Below, piece after piece: positions 12,201 to 22,608 of a DNA stretch of 64,000 nucleotides. The DNA lies in assembly GCA_018340375.1 (NCBI GenBank), contig JAFFJZ010000003.1, forward strand, positions 10,602,001 through 10,666,000. The letters are read 5' to 3'. The notes under the pieces are model-generated. The model worked only from the letters and a program-made list of their open reading frames with translations, was not told the origin of the DNA and made no database searches. Made by a program: the position numbers and the translations under genes. This DNA comes from Gonatopus flavifemur. Taxonomy: Eukaryota > Arthropoda > Insecta > Hymenoptera > Dryinidae. How positions within the stretch are numbered: the first letter of the stretch is position 1; every line of letters begins with the position of its first letter.

Positions 12201-15200
12201 AATCATCGTGAACTAAATTATCGTTAAGTTTACACCTTCCTCACAGATAACTCGAGATACAAAATGATGCATGCGTTATGATTCGTAATCACCAAATTTG
12301 ACCAAAAATAATCAATTCAAGTGTTTGAAAGAACGTTTAAAAAATGAACAAAATCAATTTGAAATTATTATTGCAAAGAATTTATGTTGAATATTTTGCT
12401 TCTATTCAAATGATTGATCGCCATCGCTCAATTTGTAATGATATATCGTAAAAATTATCTATATGTGCCACACGCGACACATACGATTGATCGGTACCAA
12501 ACAAATTGTTGATTTTATTTTACCGTAACTTTTGTTGGATTCGTATCCACAGTCCGAGCAATTCATTTTTGATCGAATACGAAGGGAACTCATAATAAGA
12601 GAAATAGAAGCACGGTATATCATTCCGCTTATAATTAGATTACAATTTGAATATTCAAAGGTACATCGAAAGGTGACAAAACTTTCACCTTTGGGCTATA
12701 TAAAGTTAACATAATCGAATCAAGGCGAAGGTCTCAATCGATAAATGAGCGAAAAATAAAATCTGTAATACGTGCAGCAGTATTAAATATTAGTAGGAAA
12801 GCACGAGAGGACTGGAGTATTTTCGAATTTATTGCCAAAACGTTTGAAAAATCTATTTTTGTCAACGATGTTTAGAGCCAATAGTACGAGAGACGCATCA
12901 TCATTTCTCATTCGAGTTATAATTTATCGTTCATTCTGCACATGGTTATAAGAACAAGTAAGCAAGTTTAAATATCGGTTCAAGATCGTATCAATATTAA
13001 ACATCGCCGTCGATGAAAGAAGTAGGCCATTTCTTTGAACAATTTTTTCAAGGCTCGAGGAGCTAAGTAATTTCTTGGTGACTGATAGCCGAGGTCAGTG
13101 GCGGACGTCTTGTAAAGAGAAAGAGAAACGCGTTCATGATAAAAATAGTGTGTTCCAACAAGAAATTTGTTGTATCGCCATAAACGTTTTCCCTTATTCA
13201 AAGGCTCGTATATCTGTACTCGAAGATATTGTGTTTCTCGATTATTTCATTTTGATACATAGTTGATGAAGTAGATTCTTCATACTCTCTTTTCATTCTC
13301 TCAGGGTGTAATGATTATTATTATTATTATTATTATTATGATTATTATCGTTGGTCTCGTTTCTATGATACCGTCTCAATTTACTTCTTTTTATCCCTTG
13401 GAGTATTCTTTGAACGACGACGTTCTGTATGTTGACTCACATCTTGAATTATATTTTGACTTTTCGATTTCCCCTTGTTGATTCTGACATTTTATCTTTT
13501 TCCTTCTGAAACAGTATCATTTCTCACGTGAAATCACCTTCCACTCCCGTACACGCGTATCATGTTGTCTTCTTCAAAGTTTTCTCATCTTTTCCCTCAG
13601 ATCTGGAAATTTCTTTGAATTGAAGAAGTAACGTATAACCGAAGGATTATTTACAAATAAGAATGAGGAGTAAGTCGGGGAATGAATAATCTTCGGGTCG
13701 GAATTAGAGTTAATAGAGGATTGTATATTTTTACTGACAGTCGGCGATCAGTTATATGGCTGGCAATGGAACCTCAACGATGTTAGAACGAGCTCTATCC
13801 TTTGAAGGTGCTAATCCAAATCTTCCAGACAACGAAGGCAACACACCTCTTCATTTCGCTGCCCAAGCCGGTGAGTGATCGAGAATTAAAATCAATATTA
13901 TTATATTTTCAATGGACAGCTGGATTATATCACACTCAACAATAAATTTGAGGGAATGGTTTGAGGTCAAACTTGTGACTATTTCAAAAGCAAATAAATC
14001 AAACGGTTCCACTAGAAAGAAGAAAAGTTATAACACGTTTGGTGTTGGATTTCTAATCGTTGGGAGGATAATTTTGTTTGAGTTACACGTGTTTTGTTTT
14101 TCTGATCTACATAATTGAGTGTGTCTTTATTACAAACAATTGAAAAACACTTGTCAAGGTCTAAGGTCAACGTCAGCAGTGCTTTTAAGATGCGTCACTG
14201 TCGGTATATTCTACTACACTGTTGCCGGGATTGCCAGTAGTTACAGAAATAGTATGCTTCTATTTTACTTCCTTGGGGTGATACATGCGTGTTATACAAA
14301 ACAATCTTGTCCTTATGATTCAAGGTTTCAAAATAAACTATTACTTTCATTTTGAAATGATGCGGGAGTGATAACAAACACTTTTTCTTTGAATCTCATC
14401 CAGTATTTATTTTCTCTGTTAAGAATTTTTCTTACGAACATATTTACCTATAAACAAAACCCAATTAGCACCAGAATATATTCTATCCACATTTTATCGA
14501 AAATATTTTCAACCTATCATCCACATTCACTGAACGTAAATATAATTTAATGTACAACGGTACGTCGATTGACAGTCGATTGAATGAATATTATATATCT
14601 TGAATACACTTAATATGTACTATGCATTTTTAGATACCCAGACAGCACAACGTGCCACTGGAACGTTTATGGAAGGTTTATAGAACGTAGGAGAGGTTTT
14701 CAGAACGTTCAGAAAACCTCCCAGAGACACATTGTGCTGTTAGGGTAGTCTCTTTCGTGCATTGTACGAACGTTTCTATTACAGATACGTATATGAACAT
14801 TTATTGCTACGTGGGAATGATGTACCTACCACCCTTAGGAACATTTACGTCATCATTTCGACCGAAACCCTTCATTTTTTCTCCAAAAAATTCAGAGGAA
14901 AATGAAATGTTTTGGTCAGAATAAAGTAAATTTCCCTAAGGGCATGTTTTTCTCTCGCAATGAATACATATTAGTCGACAATTTATCTATCACATTATTA
15001 CAAAACCGCATAGTAACTCTATTCAAATTGAATTTACGTACTTTAAACTATTCAGAAATGGTTTTGATTTTTCTTTGATATAGTTATCTCAAGAATATTC
15101 GATGTGAAGAAGAGAATGTTGAATATTCAAAATACGATGAAGGATAAAAGGAAATAAGAATTAATTGATTTACCAATTCTATTGTTACAGGGCAAACGGA

Positions 15201-17024
15201 GTGTCTCAATATTCTTCTTCAAAAGTGTCCCGATATCGAAGTGGATGCTAGAAATACTTTAGGTTTCACACCTCTAATGAAAGCGGCACTCCAAGGAAGA
15301 ACCAGATGCGCCAAGATTCTTTTATTCGCCGGTCAGTTGTGTATAATGCTCTGAATATATTCTCTTTGAATAACATAAAAAATTCATAATACAGGTGCGA
15401 ATCCAACTTTACGGGACTACGGAAGAGGTTTGAGGGCAGATCAATGGGCTAGATTTTGTGGAAGATATATTTGTGCTGAAGTGATTGAAAGATTCGCAAG
15501 GCAAAGACTTCTCGAAAGAACGACCTCGTGTAGATGGGGTAGCGAACCTGAACTGGCAGCTAAAGTTCTGCAAGGAAAGGTAAGAGTTTTTATTATGTAC
15601 AGATTCTCCTTGAAAAGTCTGATTACCACCGATTTAAAAATTCGGCTAGAAATTTCCCTTTTTGGAAATTTGATCATCCGCACTGGCGAGGCTAGGCACT
15701 CAGTAATGGGGGTGCCTTGTACACGGAAGAAAGTAATTAGCTGTGAGATGAACAGTCAGTTTTTTAGCTCCATCGGTTAAATTTTAGGTGATGTTACTGA
15801 GAAATCAGCTGCTCAAATATTTAGCTATGATAGCTCAAATTTAGCTGATACAGCTAAAAATTCCTTGCTGTGTATATAGACTATATATGGATAACTATGG
15901 ATATTCGAAGGGTAATAAAAAGAAGAACCCTGATAACACACGAAGAATTCTTTTTCAAAAACAAGAAGATGGAGGAGTTCAATGTTTGGGACATTAACGA
16001 GTTCTTTGAGAGTACTCGAACAATACTTCCAACATTCTCAAAGAACTCGTTAATGTCCCAAACGTTGAACTCCTCCAGAGCTCTTTATGAATTCATTAGT
16101 TCGAAAATGGTTCTTGAAGAATTCTATTCTTGTTTTTGAAAAAGAATTCTTCGTGTGTTATCTGAGAGAATATTCTTCCAATAATTGGGGCTCCCTTGGC
16201 TACCCTGGTTGAAAAATCCATAGAATCTAACGAAACGAAATTTCATGGAATTTTAAGAAATGAAGAGAGAAATTTTCTAAAAAAAGTTCCAACGATTCAA
16301 AAATGACCAATTATCACAGGAAGTTTCATTCTCGCCGTGTGATTTTTGGCGGAAGCGTGTTTTACGTACAAATTGCACATGTTTTGATTCTTCATTTTTA
16401 GGTAATACCAATTCCAACCAACCCCGTGCAACCTCCATCGACAGGCTTGAAATCAAGAATTAGGAGAGTATTTCGTACCACTTCTGGTCCAGATCGAAAC
16501 TTTTCTTTAGTAACTCAATTAACCAGCGCTGCTCTTTGCGCGAGTAGTCCAGCTTTGCCGAAGCCTGGAGATGTACCACCGGTTGTAAAAAGCCTCCTTC
16601 GACCGTTGTGCGTTCCACAATTAAGGTACAGTATACTTAGCCAGTACAAATGATCAATTTGAATTCATAAAGACCTCTTCAATAGTTCCCGTTATGCTAA
16701 TCAATATGCATTCATTATGAATATTTTGAATTCAAAATGAAATCTTGATATGAATTCTTTCTGAACATTAAGTTGTTCTTTAAGAGTTTATTGTGAATTC
16801 ACAATATTCATAATAAATAAACATTGATTGGCATAACGGGAGCTCTGTGCTGGATGGGATAGTATAAAGAACCCCATATAAACATACAATTCTTTTCTAG
16901 GGTGACCTTGGTCGCACCACAAGAAATCATCGAAAAGACTGCGGATAAATACGGAACGAATTTCAATAACGAAGTTGAAAATTCCATTGTAAAGCCCCCG
17001 CGTACGAAAAAGAAAACCAAATAG
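286..17024 (+). CDS. Ankyrin-repeat protein, ANKRD33/33B-like (3' part, 8 exons)
   Basis: Exons read as 286-688, 3727-4221, 8741-8931, 13741-13870, 15191-15331, 15395-15579, 16402-16625 and 16901-17024. Together they give 630 codons plus a TAG stop, with all phases matching. The first exon opens at an acceptor (ttttggtag|aaag), so the true start lies left of the window. The N-terminal part is basic and Ser/Thr-rich, with KSVSFSSDTSFEEKR near the end of exon 2, and looks disordered. Exons 3-6 encode about four ankyrin repeats, including NEGNTPLHFAAQAG, LGFTPLMKAALQGRTRCAKI and GANPTLRDYGRGLRADQWAR. The TPLMKAALQGRT repeat and the repeat order resemble vertebrate ANKRD33/ANKRD33B (photoreceptor ankyrin protein); that assignment is from memory of the family. 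The C-terminus is Pro/Lys-rich and ends PPRTKKKTK. The protein is probably a cytoplasmic or nuclear scaffold; its partner is unknown. The second intron uses a GC donor. Confidence 0.8.
911..1064. repeat. AT-rich TIR repeat, copy 1
   Basis: Tracts of TTATATATAATTATAT and AAATTATACATAATTTTGAAA are flanked by tcaactgagtaaaaaattt on the left and attttttcacttggttga on the right, which are inverted complements with mismatches. The same arrangement recurs near 10634, 42905, 51055 and 52950. Probably a degenerate miniature inverted-repeat element. Confidence 0.45.
1581..1682. repeat. AGCTAA-rich dispersed repeat, copy 1
   Basis: Begins gcacccacaggacagctaat and ends cagctaattacttttttccg. The first 45 bases are almost identical to those at 45271. 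Other copies are near 7186, 10340 and 15717. The ends resemble each other in inverted orientation (GTGGG or CGTG next to AGCTAATT), so this is probably a small non-autonomous transposon. Confidence 0.55.
1776..2094. repeat. 319-bp near-palindromic inverted repeat
   Basis: The left arm 1776-1915 and right arm 1955-2094, 140 bp each, are reverse complements with scattered mismatches around a 39-bp spacer. Matching anchors include ctaccctgcttaaaaaatcc against its partner at the right end, cctatttgatctcatt near 1855 and 2000, and actcaatgagatata (1901-1915) against tatatcccattgagt (1955-1969). The long arms suggest a foldback or MITE element in the intron of the ankyrin gene. Confidence 0.75.
4222..8740 (+). 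other. Intron with a GC donor (GC-AG) in the ankyrin-repeat gene
   Basis: The exon ends ...tacttcaag and the intron begins gcaagt, the usual consensus for the rare GC donor class. It ends gattgcag at 8740. The phase (1) fits the next exon, giving VLQ-D-RIRTCENQ. The only nearby GT donor (gtgtac at 4197) would be phase 0 and would break the frame. A run of ten C (7129-7138) and an AGCTAA-type repeat (about 7186-7310) lie inside. No exon is seen. Confidence 0.6.
7186..7310. repeat. AGCTAA-rich dispersed repeat, diverged copy
   Basis: Starts acgcggaaaaaaattactg and contains atagctaacaaattt, actgccacaaccaaaa and gtcgtagctatcc. It resembles the copies at 1581 and 45271 but is more decayed. Confidence 0.35.
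9467..9496. repeat. (TTC)n microsatellite
   Basis: Run of ttcttcttcttctttttcttcttctt in an intron. Confidence 0.8.
10340..10494. repeat. AGCTAA-rich dispersed repeat, copy 3
   Basis: Contains taaagctgaattttagctgt, aattagcaactaaggcac, accatagctaaaattcag and a right end tagctaaattattgttttcg followed by tgtgggtgtcc. That end is the inverted form of the cacccaca end seen at 1590 and 45280. Confidence 0.45.
10634..10706. repeat. AT-rich TIR repeat, copy 2
   Basis: Runs from gtgaaaattttcaaaaatta through atataaattgtatataatt to ttgaaactttttccattcga, the same layout as at 911 and 51055. Confidence 0.45.
11171..12231. mobile_element. Non-autonomous element with long inverted ends
   Basis: The left end (11171-11235, with ttcacaatgattcacgctcc) is the reverse complement, with mismatches, of the right end (12176-12231, with agcgtgaatcactgtgaatc). 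A second matching pair lies inside: 11289-11317 (attcgaaggactcaattcac) and 12011-12039 (ccaagtccttcgaat). The middle carries degenerate AGATATCTTTTAGA-like segments, also in both orientations, and a perfect 20-bp hairpin at 12054-12073/12090-12109. No transposase reading frame is present. It sits in an intron of the ankyrin gene. Confidence 0.65.
13312..13350. repeat. (ATT)n microsatellite
   Basis: About twelve ATT units with a single gatt interruption. Confidence 0.85.
14635..14747. repeat. Small hairpin element
   Basis: tacccagacagcacaacgtg (from 14635) pairs with cacattgtgctgttagggta (to 14747). Inside, aacgttcagaaaacctccc pairs loosely with ggagaggttttcagaacgtt. A related, partial copy lies at about 40897-40955 (aacgtgcaatgggaacgttt). 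Located in an ankyrin-gene intron (13871-15190). Confidence 0.55.
15717..15870. repeat. AGCTAA-rich dispersed repeat, reverse copy
   Basis: Begins tacacggaagaaagtaatta-gctgtgaga, the reverse complement of the right end of the copy at 1581, and continues with agctcaaatttagctgatac-agctaaaaatt. In the intron 15580-16401. Confidence 0.5.
15932..16162. repeat. Foldback element with 36-bp perfect outer arms
   Basis: The outer arms 15932-15967 and 16127-16162 are perfect reverse complements (gataacacacgaagaattct... and its partner). The inner arms 15971-16011 and 16036-16076 match with one mismatch. Left outer and inner arms are separated by 3 bases, but the right ones by 50 bases, so the right side has gained, or the left lost, about 47 bp. 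It lies in the intron 15580-16401 of the ankyrin gene and would fold in the pre-mRNA. Confidence 0.8.
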
Positions 17025-19166
17025 TTGACCATGAAAGCTGTATTGGAATTTTTTCATTTCCCATACTTTACTTCCACTAAGTGTACGAAAGCGTTTTATA
17101 TGAAGAAAAAACATAATTAGTTTTTCTACGTGAATTGAAAAAGTTTGATTTCATAATTCATTTCTCATTTATATTGAAAATCTCAATCGAATCAAGATAT
17201 AAAAATCGAAAAGATATACTGTATATATCATTTTTTAGTTATCTTCGAATGTTTTGAACAACAAAAGCCAGATCTTCTATCAAAGATAGAACATTGATGC
17301 GAAATACATACTTTACTGATGTATCATGTGAAAAACTGTCATCGAGATTCAATAATGTAAATAATCATGTATCAATGTGGTATAATTTTCACCGCTTGTA
17401 TATCCTGTACAAAATATTCCGTTTAAAACGACTGGATGGAATAAAATTGATGATTTCAATTTTAAGCAATACAATTTTCTGTTTTACATGACACTCATAT
17501 GCTATAAGTTTGTTGAGAAGTCTATTGCGAAAAATTGAAAGGTATCAAGTACCGTTAGAAATTCCTTATATTGCAAATCATTGAGTAGCAATTGACAAAC
17601 ATTAAGAATTCATAGGAATTCAATTCCTCGAATCGTCAAATCTAAAAAAATCGTATTCGAATATCTCGTTACCAATTCCATCCGATGGAACATTTTCTGA
17701 AGGATATTCACATAAAATTATACTCGTTTACATACTTTTTAATTATGAAAAATAAAAATAATTGTCCATGTGAATCTATGAATTTTTTTACATTTTATTT
17801 TATGTTTTTATAGAAATATATTGTATGAATTCTGAACAATGTAAAAACTGTGGATAAAAATCATACCTTGCGAATAGTTATATTTTCCACGTTGAGATTA
17901 AAATTCTAGAGTTGGTGAGTTGATTTGTGTCATTCGTCGTTACGTTGTTCATGTTCCACAAACATCGTAGTTTACTTTTTCAAGGCAGAACGCTTAGAGT
18001 TGTTGATTCAAGTTAGCCAACATTTAAAGATAATTCAAAATTTTTAGTGAAATTTTTACTGGATCAAAATTCTTATCCGAGTTTTTGATTAATTCACTGA
18101 AATCGACAGGACCGTCGTATACGAGACTTGTAAATTTACACAATTAATCATAAAATGCCGATTCAATTCATTCAAATCACATGAAAAAGCTCGCGGAAGG
18201 TCGTTGATGAATTTAGATTTGAATCATGAAAAGATCTATTGCATTCAATTGAGATGCTCTCTTCATCAAAACGCATGTGGAAGCTCATAAGTCAAATTTA
18301 TTTCCAATGCTTTTGAAGCGAGTTTTCTATTTGAGTTTGAAATCTGATTCGGATGATGCGGAATCCCGTGTATATGGTCTCATGAATTCTGATTTAGTAC
18401 AATTGAAACTTATTCAACATAAGATTCAACCAGAATCAATTCTTTCTTTCAGCAATTTTTTTTATTTAAAAATTTCATTAATTCATCAATTTCAATGTAA
18501 TTCTTCTCTTCTTAAAATAATAGGAGTGTGTGTTTTTTTTTCATCCCTTTTCGACAAGGAAATGAAAAAGAGCCTGTGTCATAGGACAGAAAAAGAGGTA
18601 TCGTGTTATTTGAAGTAAGACTAAAGAAAGTTAGGAACAGTGGAATTCATTTGTTCAAAAACATAATTTCGCTGCAGAAATTGATGCATTGGAATACTTA
18701 ATATCTCATTTGTCATTCCAATAATTTTCATTACGGGGAAAGTCCATTAAAATGGTAAAGAACAAACATTTTTAATGTTAAAAATGTGTTAAAAACATTG
18801 AATAATCTCGCATAAATTTTTCAATCTCATAAAACCTTTTTATTCTCTGACAGATTTATACATCATGTCCCTCCTTTGTTCATCGCATTGTTAAATTCAC
18901 AGTATCGCTTCTTTGCACACGTTTGAACATAAATTAAACGTATTTTCAAACAAAATTGAATTGTCAATTACGATGAAAATACGATACGATATGTCGATAT
19001 CATAAAGTATTAGAGTAAATCCTCATTAGTGTACATCTTAATCAATGATAATATCACATTGTGAGTTTACGGATCTATATGTAATTTGTACAGACGTGTG
19101 TATATATATATATTTGGAAATATTTTCATTGTGTTACAATCTCTTTCAATGAGCAATACAAGTTAA
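17025..19166. other. Convergent intergenic region and 3' UTRs
   Basis: Lies between the stop of the ankyrin gene (+) and the stop of the acid phosphatase gene (-). Candidate polyadenylation signals are AATAAA at 17440-17445 and 17751-17756 (+), and TTTATT at 18839-18844 (AATAAA on -). A short AT dinucleotide run is at about 19099-19116. No gene is recognised. Confidence 0.45.
18839..18844 (-). promoter_or_regulatory. Candidate polyadenylation signal of the acid phosphatase gene
   Basis: AATAAA on the minus strand about 320 bases beyond the stop codon. It is assigned by position only. Confidence 0.35.
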
Positions 19167-21409
19167 TTACACATAATGTGGCACTGAATCATCTTTTACC
19201 AACCATACATGATCTAATACAGCACCTTCTTTGTCATCAGAAACCTGTTGTATGTTGAAAAACAAACTCCGTATTATTCACTACTGAAGGAATTATTCAA
19301 GGTATTTGACAAGGAATAAAATAATCGAACGATTTTACCTGTTCTAAATAGAGATGAGTTTTATTGTATGCTTTCATCCTCGTATATCCATAATCGGAAC
19401 TACGAAAAGCAGACCAACTCGGTCTATTGGGAACGAACTTTTCCCTTCCTTCTTTGCAGCCAGCGGAGCCAGTAACTATATGCACCGGTGCTCTGTAATT
19501 GGTATACGGCTGTTCGTAACTACCATTAAGCACCTGAAAATATGTAGATATTGTAACAACAATCATTTTTTTTTATATAAAAACAAAAAAATCTGAATAC
19601 GGACCTGAAAATTATAAATGGGCCACAATCGTTCATAACTGTGCTCGTGTGCCCATAATTGTAAATCTACTTTGTACTTGTAAAATAGATCTTCGAGAGC
19701 AAACATATTGACGACAGGTAATCCAACTCGTACCAACGATTCATGATTGGTACAGTCATCGGCATTCTCGTTGCTACAATACATCGGACGATGTCCAAAA
19801 GTAACTATCCAAGGTCGTTTAAACCTAGATCGATTTAAAAAGGAATTTGATTATAAAAGTTTATGGGAAAAGAAATTTTAATAAGTTTATCCGATAAAAT
19901 ATACCTCATTTCAGGTCTATTTGCTTCTTTCAAATCTTTTTCAAGCCACATAAATTGTTTGACTAACGCCTTGACCCCATAATTCATGAAATAATAAGCT
20001 TCTGTGTCTATGGCAATGAAATGCACTGGACCAACGTTGAAGCTGTACCATAAACCCTCGGCGTCTCCAGGCATGGTAAATCGAGCTCTAAACGATATCA
20101 TTCACATCGATAACAACGCATTACATATTGTTCCATTAAAATATTATAAATAATGTATGTGGATTCACCTGTAGTGACTGAAATTGTATTTTTCTTCGTG
20201 ATTACCAGGTACAGTCATGTAAGGTATGTAAGCAGCAATTTTTTCAATTTGTTTCATAAATTCGTCACCCACTCGACCATTTTCTGTATTCATGTCATAT
20301 GCGAAATCTCCCACATGGAGCGCGGCATCGTACAGTCCGTTTTGAGTCTCTTCTTGCAGTCGAGCTAAACTTTGGGCATTTTCGTTGCCCATATCGCCAA
20401 AAATAGCGATATGCGGAGACCAGGCATCGGAATCGTCAGGTGCAGTTTTTACATAAAATTCATCTGACCATCCTTGACTGCTTCCACAATGATATTCTAT
20501 TTCAAAAATTGAAAAAAACATGTAAATTATTAGTCTCTCTGATAATTAGAATATTTGATTGGATAGTATAAGCAGTATATGCTGATATGTTTATTCAAAG
20601 CATTTGGACCGATTGTTTTTTAATTGGATTACTAGATTTTAAACGAATAAAATTTCACCGAAGAAATATGTCAAATCTTTTTCCCTTTCATTTTTCTGAT
20701 GCATTTCATTTTCAAATTTCAAAATGGTAATATTTCAGAACTCTCAAGAGTATTCTAATTATTCGAACATTACTTTTCTGGAATAATTCACTCTATATTG
20801 TATAATGATTGAAATCAAATTTAGCCTTACTGTATATGCTATTGGGCGTTAAATCTTTTAGCCATACTCTATGAATATATTGCTTTTCTCTTTGTGGACC
20901 ACCATCGACGAATAGAGTACTGGTTCCATGCGCTCTTAATACATATCCTCCTATGCCATATTCAACAATAGATTCTTCGGTATCATTTTTAGTGCTCCAA
21001 GTGACAGCAATGGTATGGATATCATCTGAAATAAAATTAAGATTATTTCATCGCATCCGCTACATTGAAGATAAATAACACTGCGAAATTATCAATTTCC
21101 TACTGCGTTAGAAATTCTAGATTACATCATAAGGTCATGACTTGTACATAAAAACTGAATCACAAATAGACAACAAAGCAGAATTGGATCAAGTAATTGT
21201 ATAAAACAGAGAATGATGAATAATTTACTTTGTGCTCTCAATTCATCTCTATTGTCTTTGGCTACGAATTATTTGAAATAAAATCAGTAAATAAATGAAT
21301 TATACTCACCACCGTACGAGATATGTACTGATTCAGGGTTGAAGAAAATAACATCCGATGATACCAATAACGCCAAAGATGCAAATACGAAACAATGAAA
21401 AAACATCAT
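19167..21409 (-). CDS. ACP7: Purple acid phosphatase, ACP7 type (secreted metallophosphatase)
   Basis: Seven exons on the minus strand: 21409-21310, 21025-20831, 20496-20169, 20087-19905, 19824-19605, 19533-19339 and 19244-19167. They give 432 aa, close to human ACP7. Residues 1-18 are a hydrophobic signal peptide. An N-terminal fibronectin-like domain (AVTWSTKNDTEESIVEYG) precedes the metallophosphatase domain. Its metal ligands are all present: D133 (FGDMGNEN), D162 and Y165 (VGDFAYD), N197 (PGNHE), H280 (FGHRPMYC), H328 and H330 (WAHEHSYER). The C-terminal ADHVW-like segment reads LDHVWLVKDD. Such enzymes hydrolyse phosphate monoesters at a binuclear Fe/Zn centre in the secretory pathway or lysosome. 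Two start codons lie in tandem (MM); the upstream one was chosen. Confidence 0.93.
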
Positions 21410-22608
21410 TATGCTTTTTCTTAGCAAATACACTTTGTGAACTTCAACGCTGCTGTGTTATTAAACACTGCATCAGAGTATAAAATATGAAATCCGATCG
21501 ATGACTAATTCAATATATCGCATTGTTGAAATAACAATCATTAGAATGATCCCTCTTTTCTTTCAGATAAAAAATTCAAAACAAAATCGAGAGACAATCA
21601 CAAGTCATCGTTTGTAATTGGTGTACATTGGTGTGCATTGGTGTATTGCAAAATGACGGATGAATGGGACGAAGAAATTGGAACCAACAAACTCTGATGA
21701 TCAATTTGATTGGTGCGTGGTCCGTTATTCGTTTTGCAGGTCTGGCATAGCGTGATTTACTTCTAGTACTGTTCCGATAGATGGCAGAGAAATTAAATTC
21801 CAACGATGGATTTTCATCTACTGCCAACCGCGTATTTCAAGAGGGGTCAAGAATGTTAGAACATTGATGCGATAAACAAATATTACGGTTATTTACAACA
21901 AACGTTATTTTATTTCTTTTCCAAATGACTTTCATTTCAAATGATCCAAAAACTAAGAAAAAGGAAACAATGATTTGAAGAAGTAACAATATACATTACA
22001 ACATTTAAAGCTGTACCTCTCTGAACACAGTTTTTGTTTAGTTTCTTACAAAAGATAGAATTATTTTATACTTTCATTTAAAAATATATTTATATATATA
22101 TATATATGCTCTAAGTTTAATATGAACATGTCGCATGTTAATTAGCTCTGGAATGACTCAATGACTGAAAACAAATAAATATATATATTTTTTAATACTT
22201 TAATACTTTTCGCTAATTGAATAACGCGGTGAGTAAAAGTTATTGTAAATAAATAATAGCACAAATCTAATACTATAACTATAGTACTTTGTTGATACCC
22301 TTCAGTTTAATCATTTCATTCGCAACAGGAGAAACAAATCTTTAGTAAAATCGTAAAAATATTAATCGGTACATTACAATTCAAGTTTTAAACGAATTAG
22401 AGAAAACATAGATTTTGTGTAACTCAAATGAAAAGGGAACATTTTTCAGTAATAAAATCAATATTTTGTTTTTTTTTTAAATATCGACGAAGAGCATTAT
22501 TTTTAGGAGAGGAGTATGAATTATATTATATCAATATTGAAATTCAAAGAAGACTTTACATTTCGTTTCTGGTTTAAATTAGAAAATGAATCTATCGATT
22601 GATGTTTT
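21410..22608. other. Intergenic region between acid phosphatase and USP genes
   Basis: It should hold the 5' leader and promoter of the acid phosphatase gene and the 3' UTR of the USP gene, both on the minus strand. TTTATT at 21909-21914 is a candidate USP polyadenylation signal. An AT dinucleotide run lies at 22085-22108, and a gtgtacattggtgtgcattg short tandem repeat near 21620-21645. Confidence 0.4.

Larger units (their letters stand above)
8932..13740 (+). other. Intron of the ankyrin-repeat gene with a 1-kb inverted-repeat element
   Basis: GT-AG, phase 0 (gtgagt ... tgacag). It holds a (TTC)n tract at 9467-9496, an AGCTAA-type repeat near 10340, an AT-rich TIR repeat near 10634, the element at 11171-12231 and an (ATT)n tract at 13312-13350. 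No exon is evident. Confidence 0.55.

Noticed and set aside
15870..16139. 89-codon open frame
   Set aside because: It lies across the foldback element 15932-16162 and reads both arms of a palindrome; no protein similarity is apparent.
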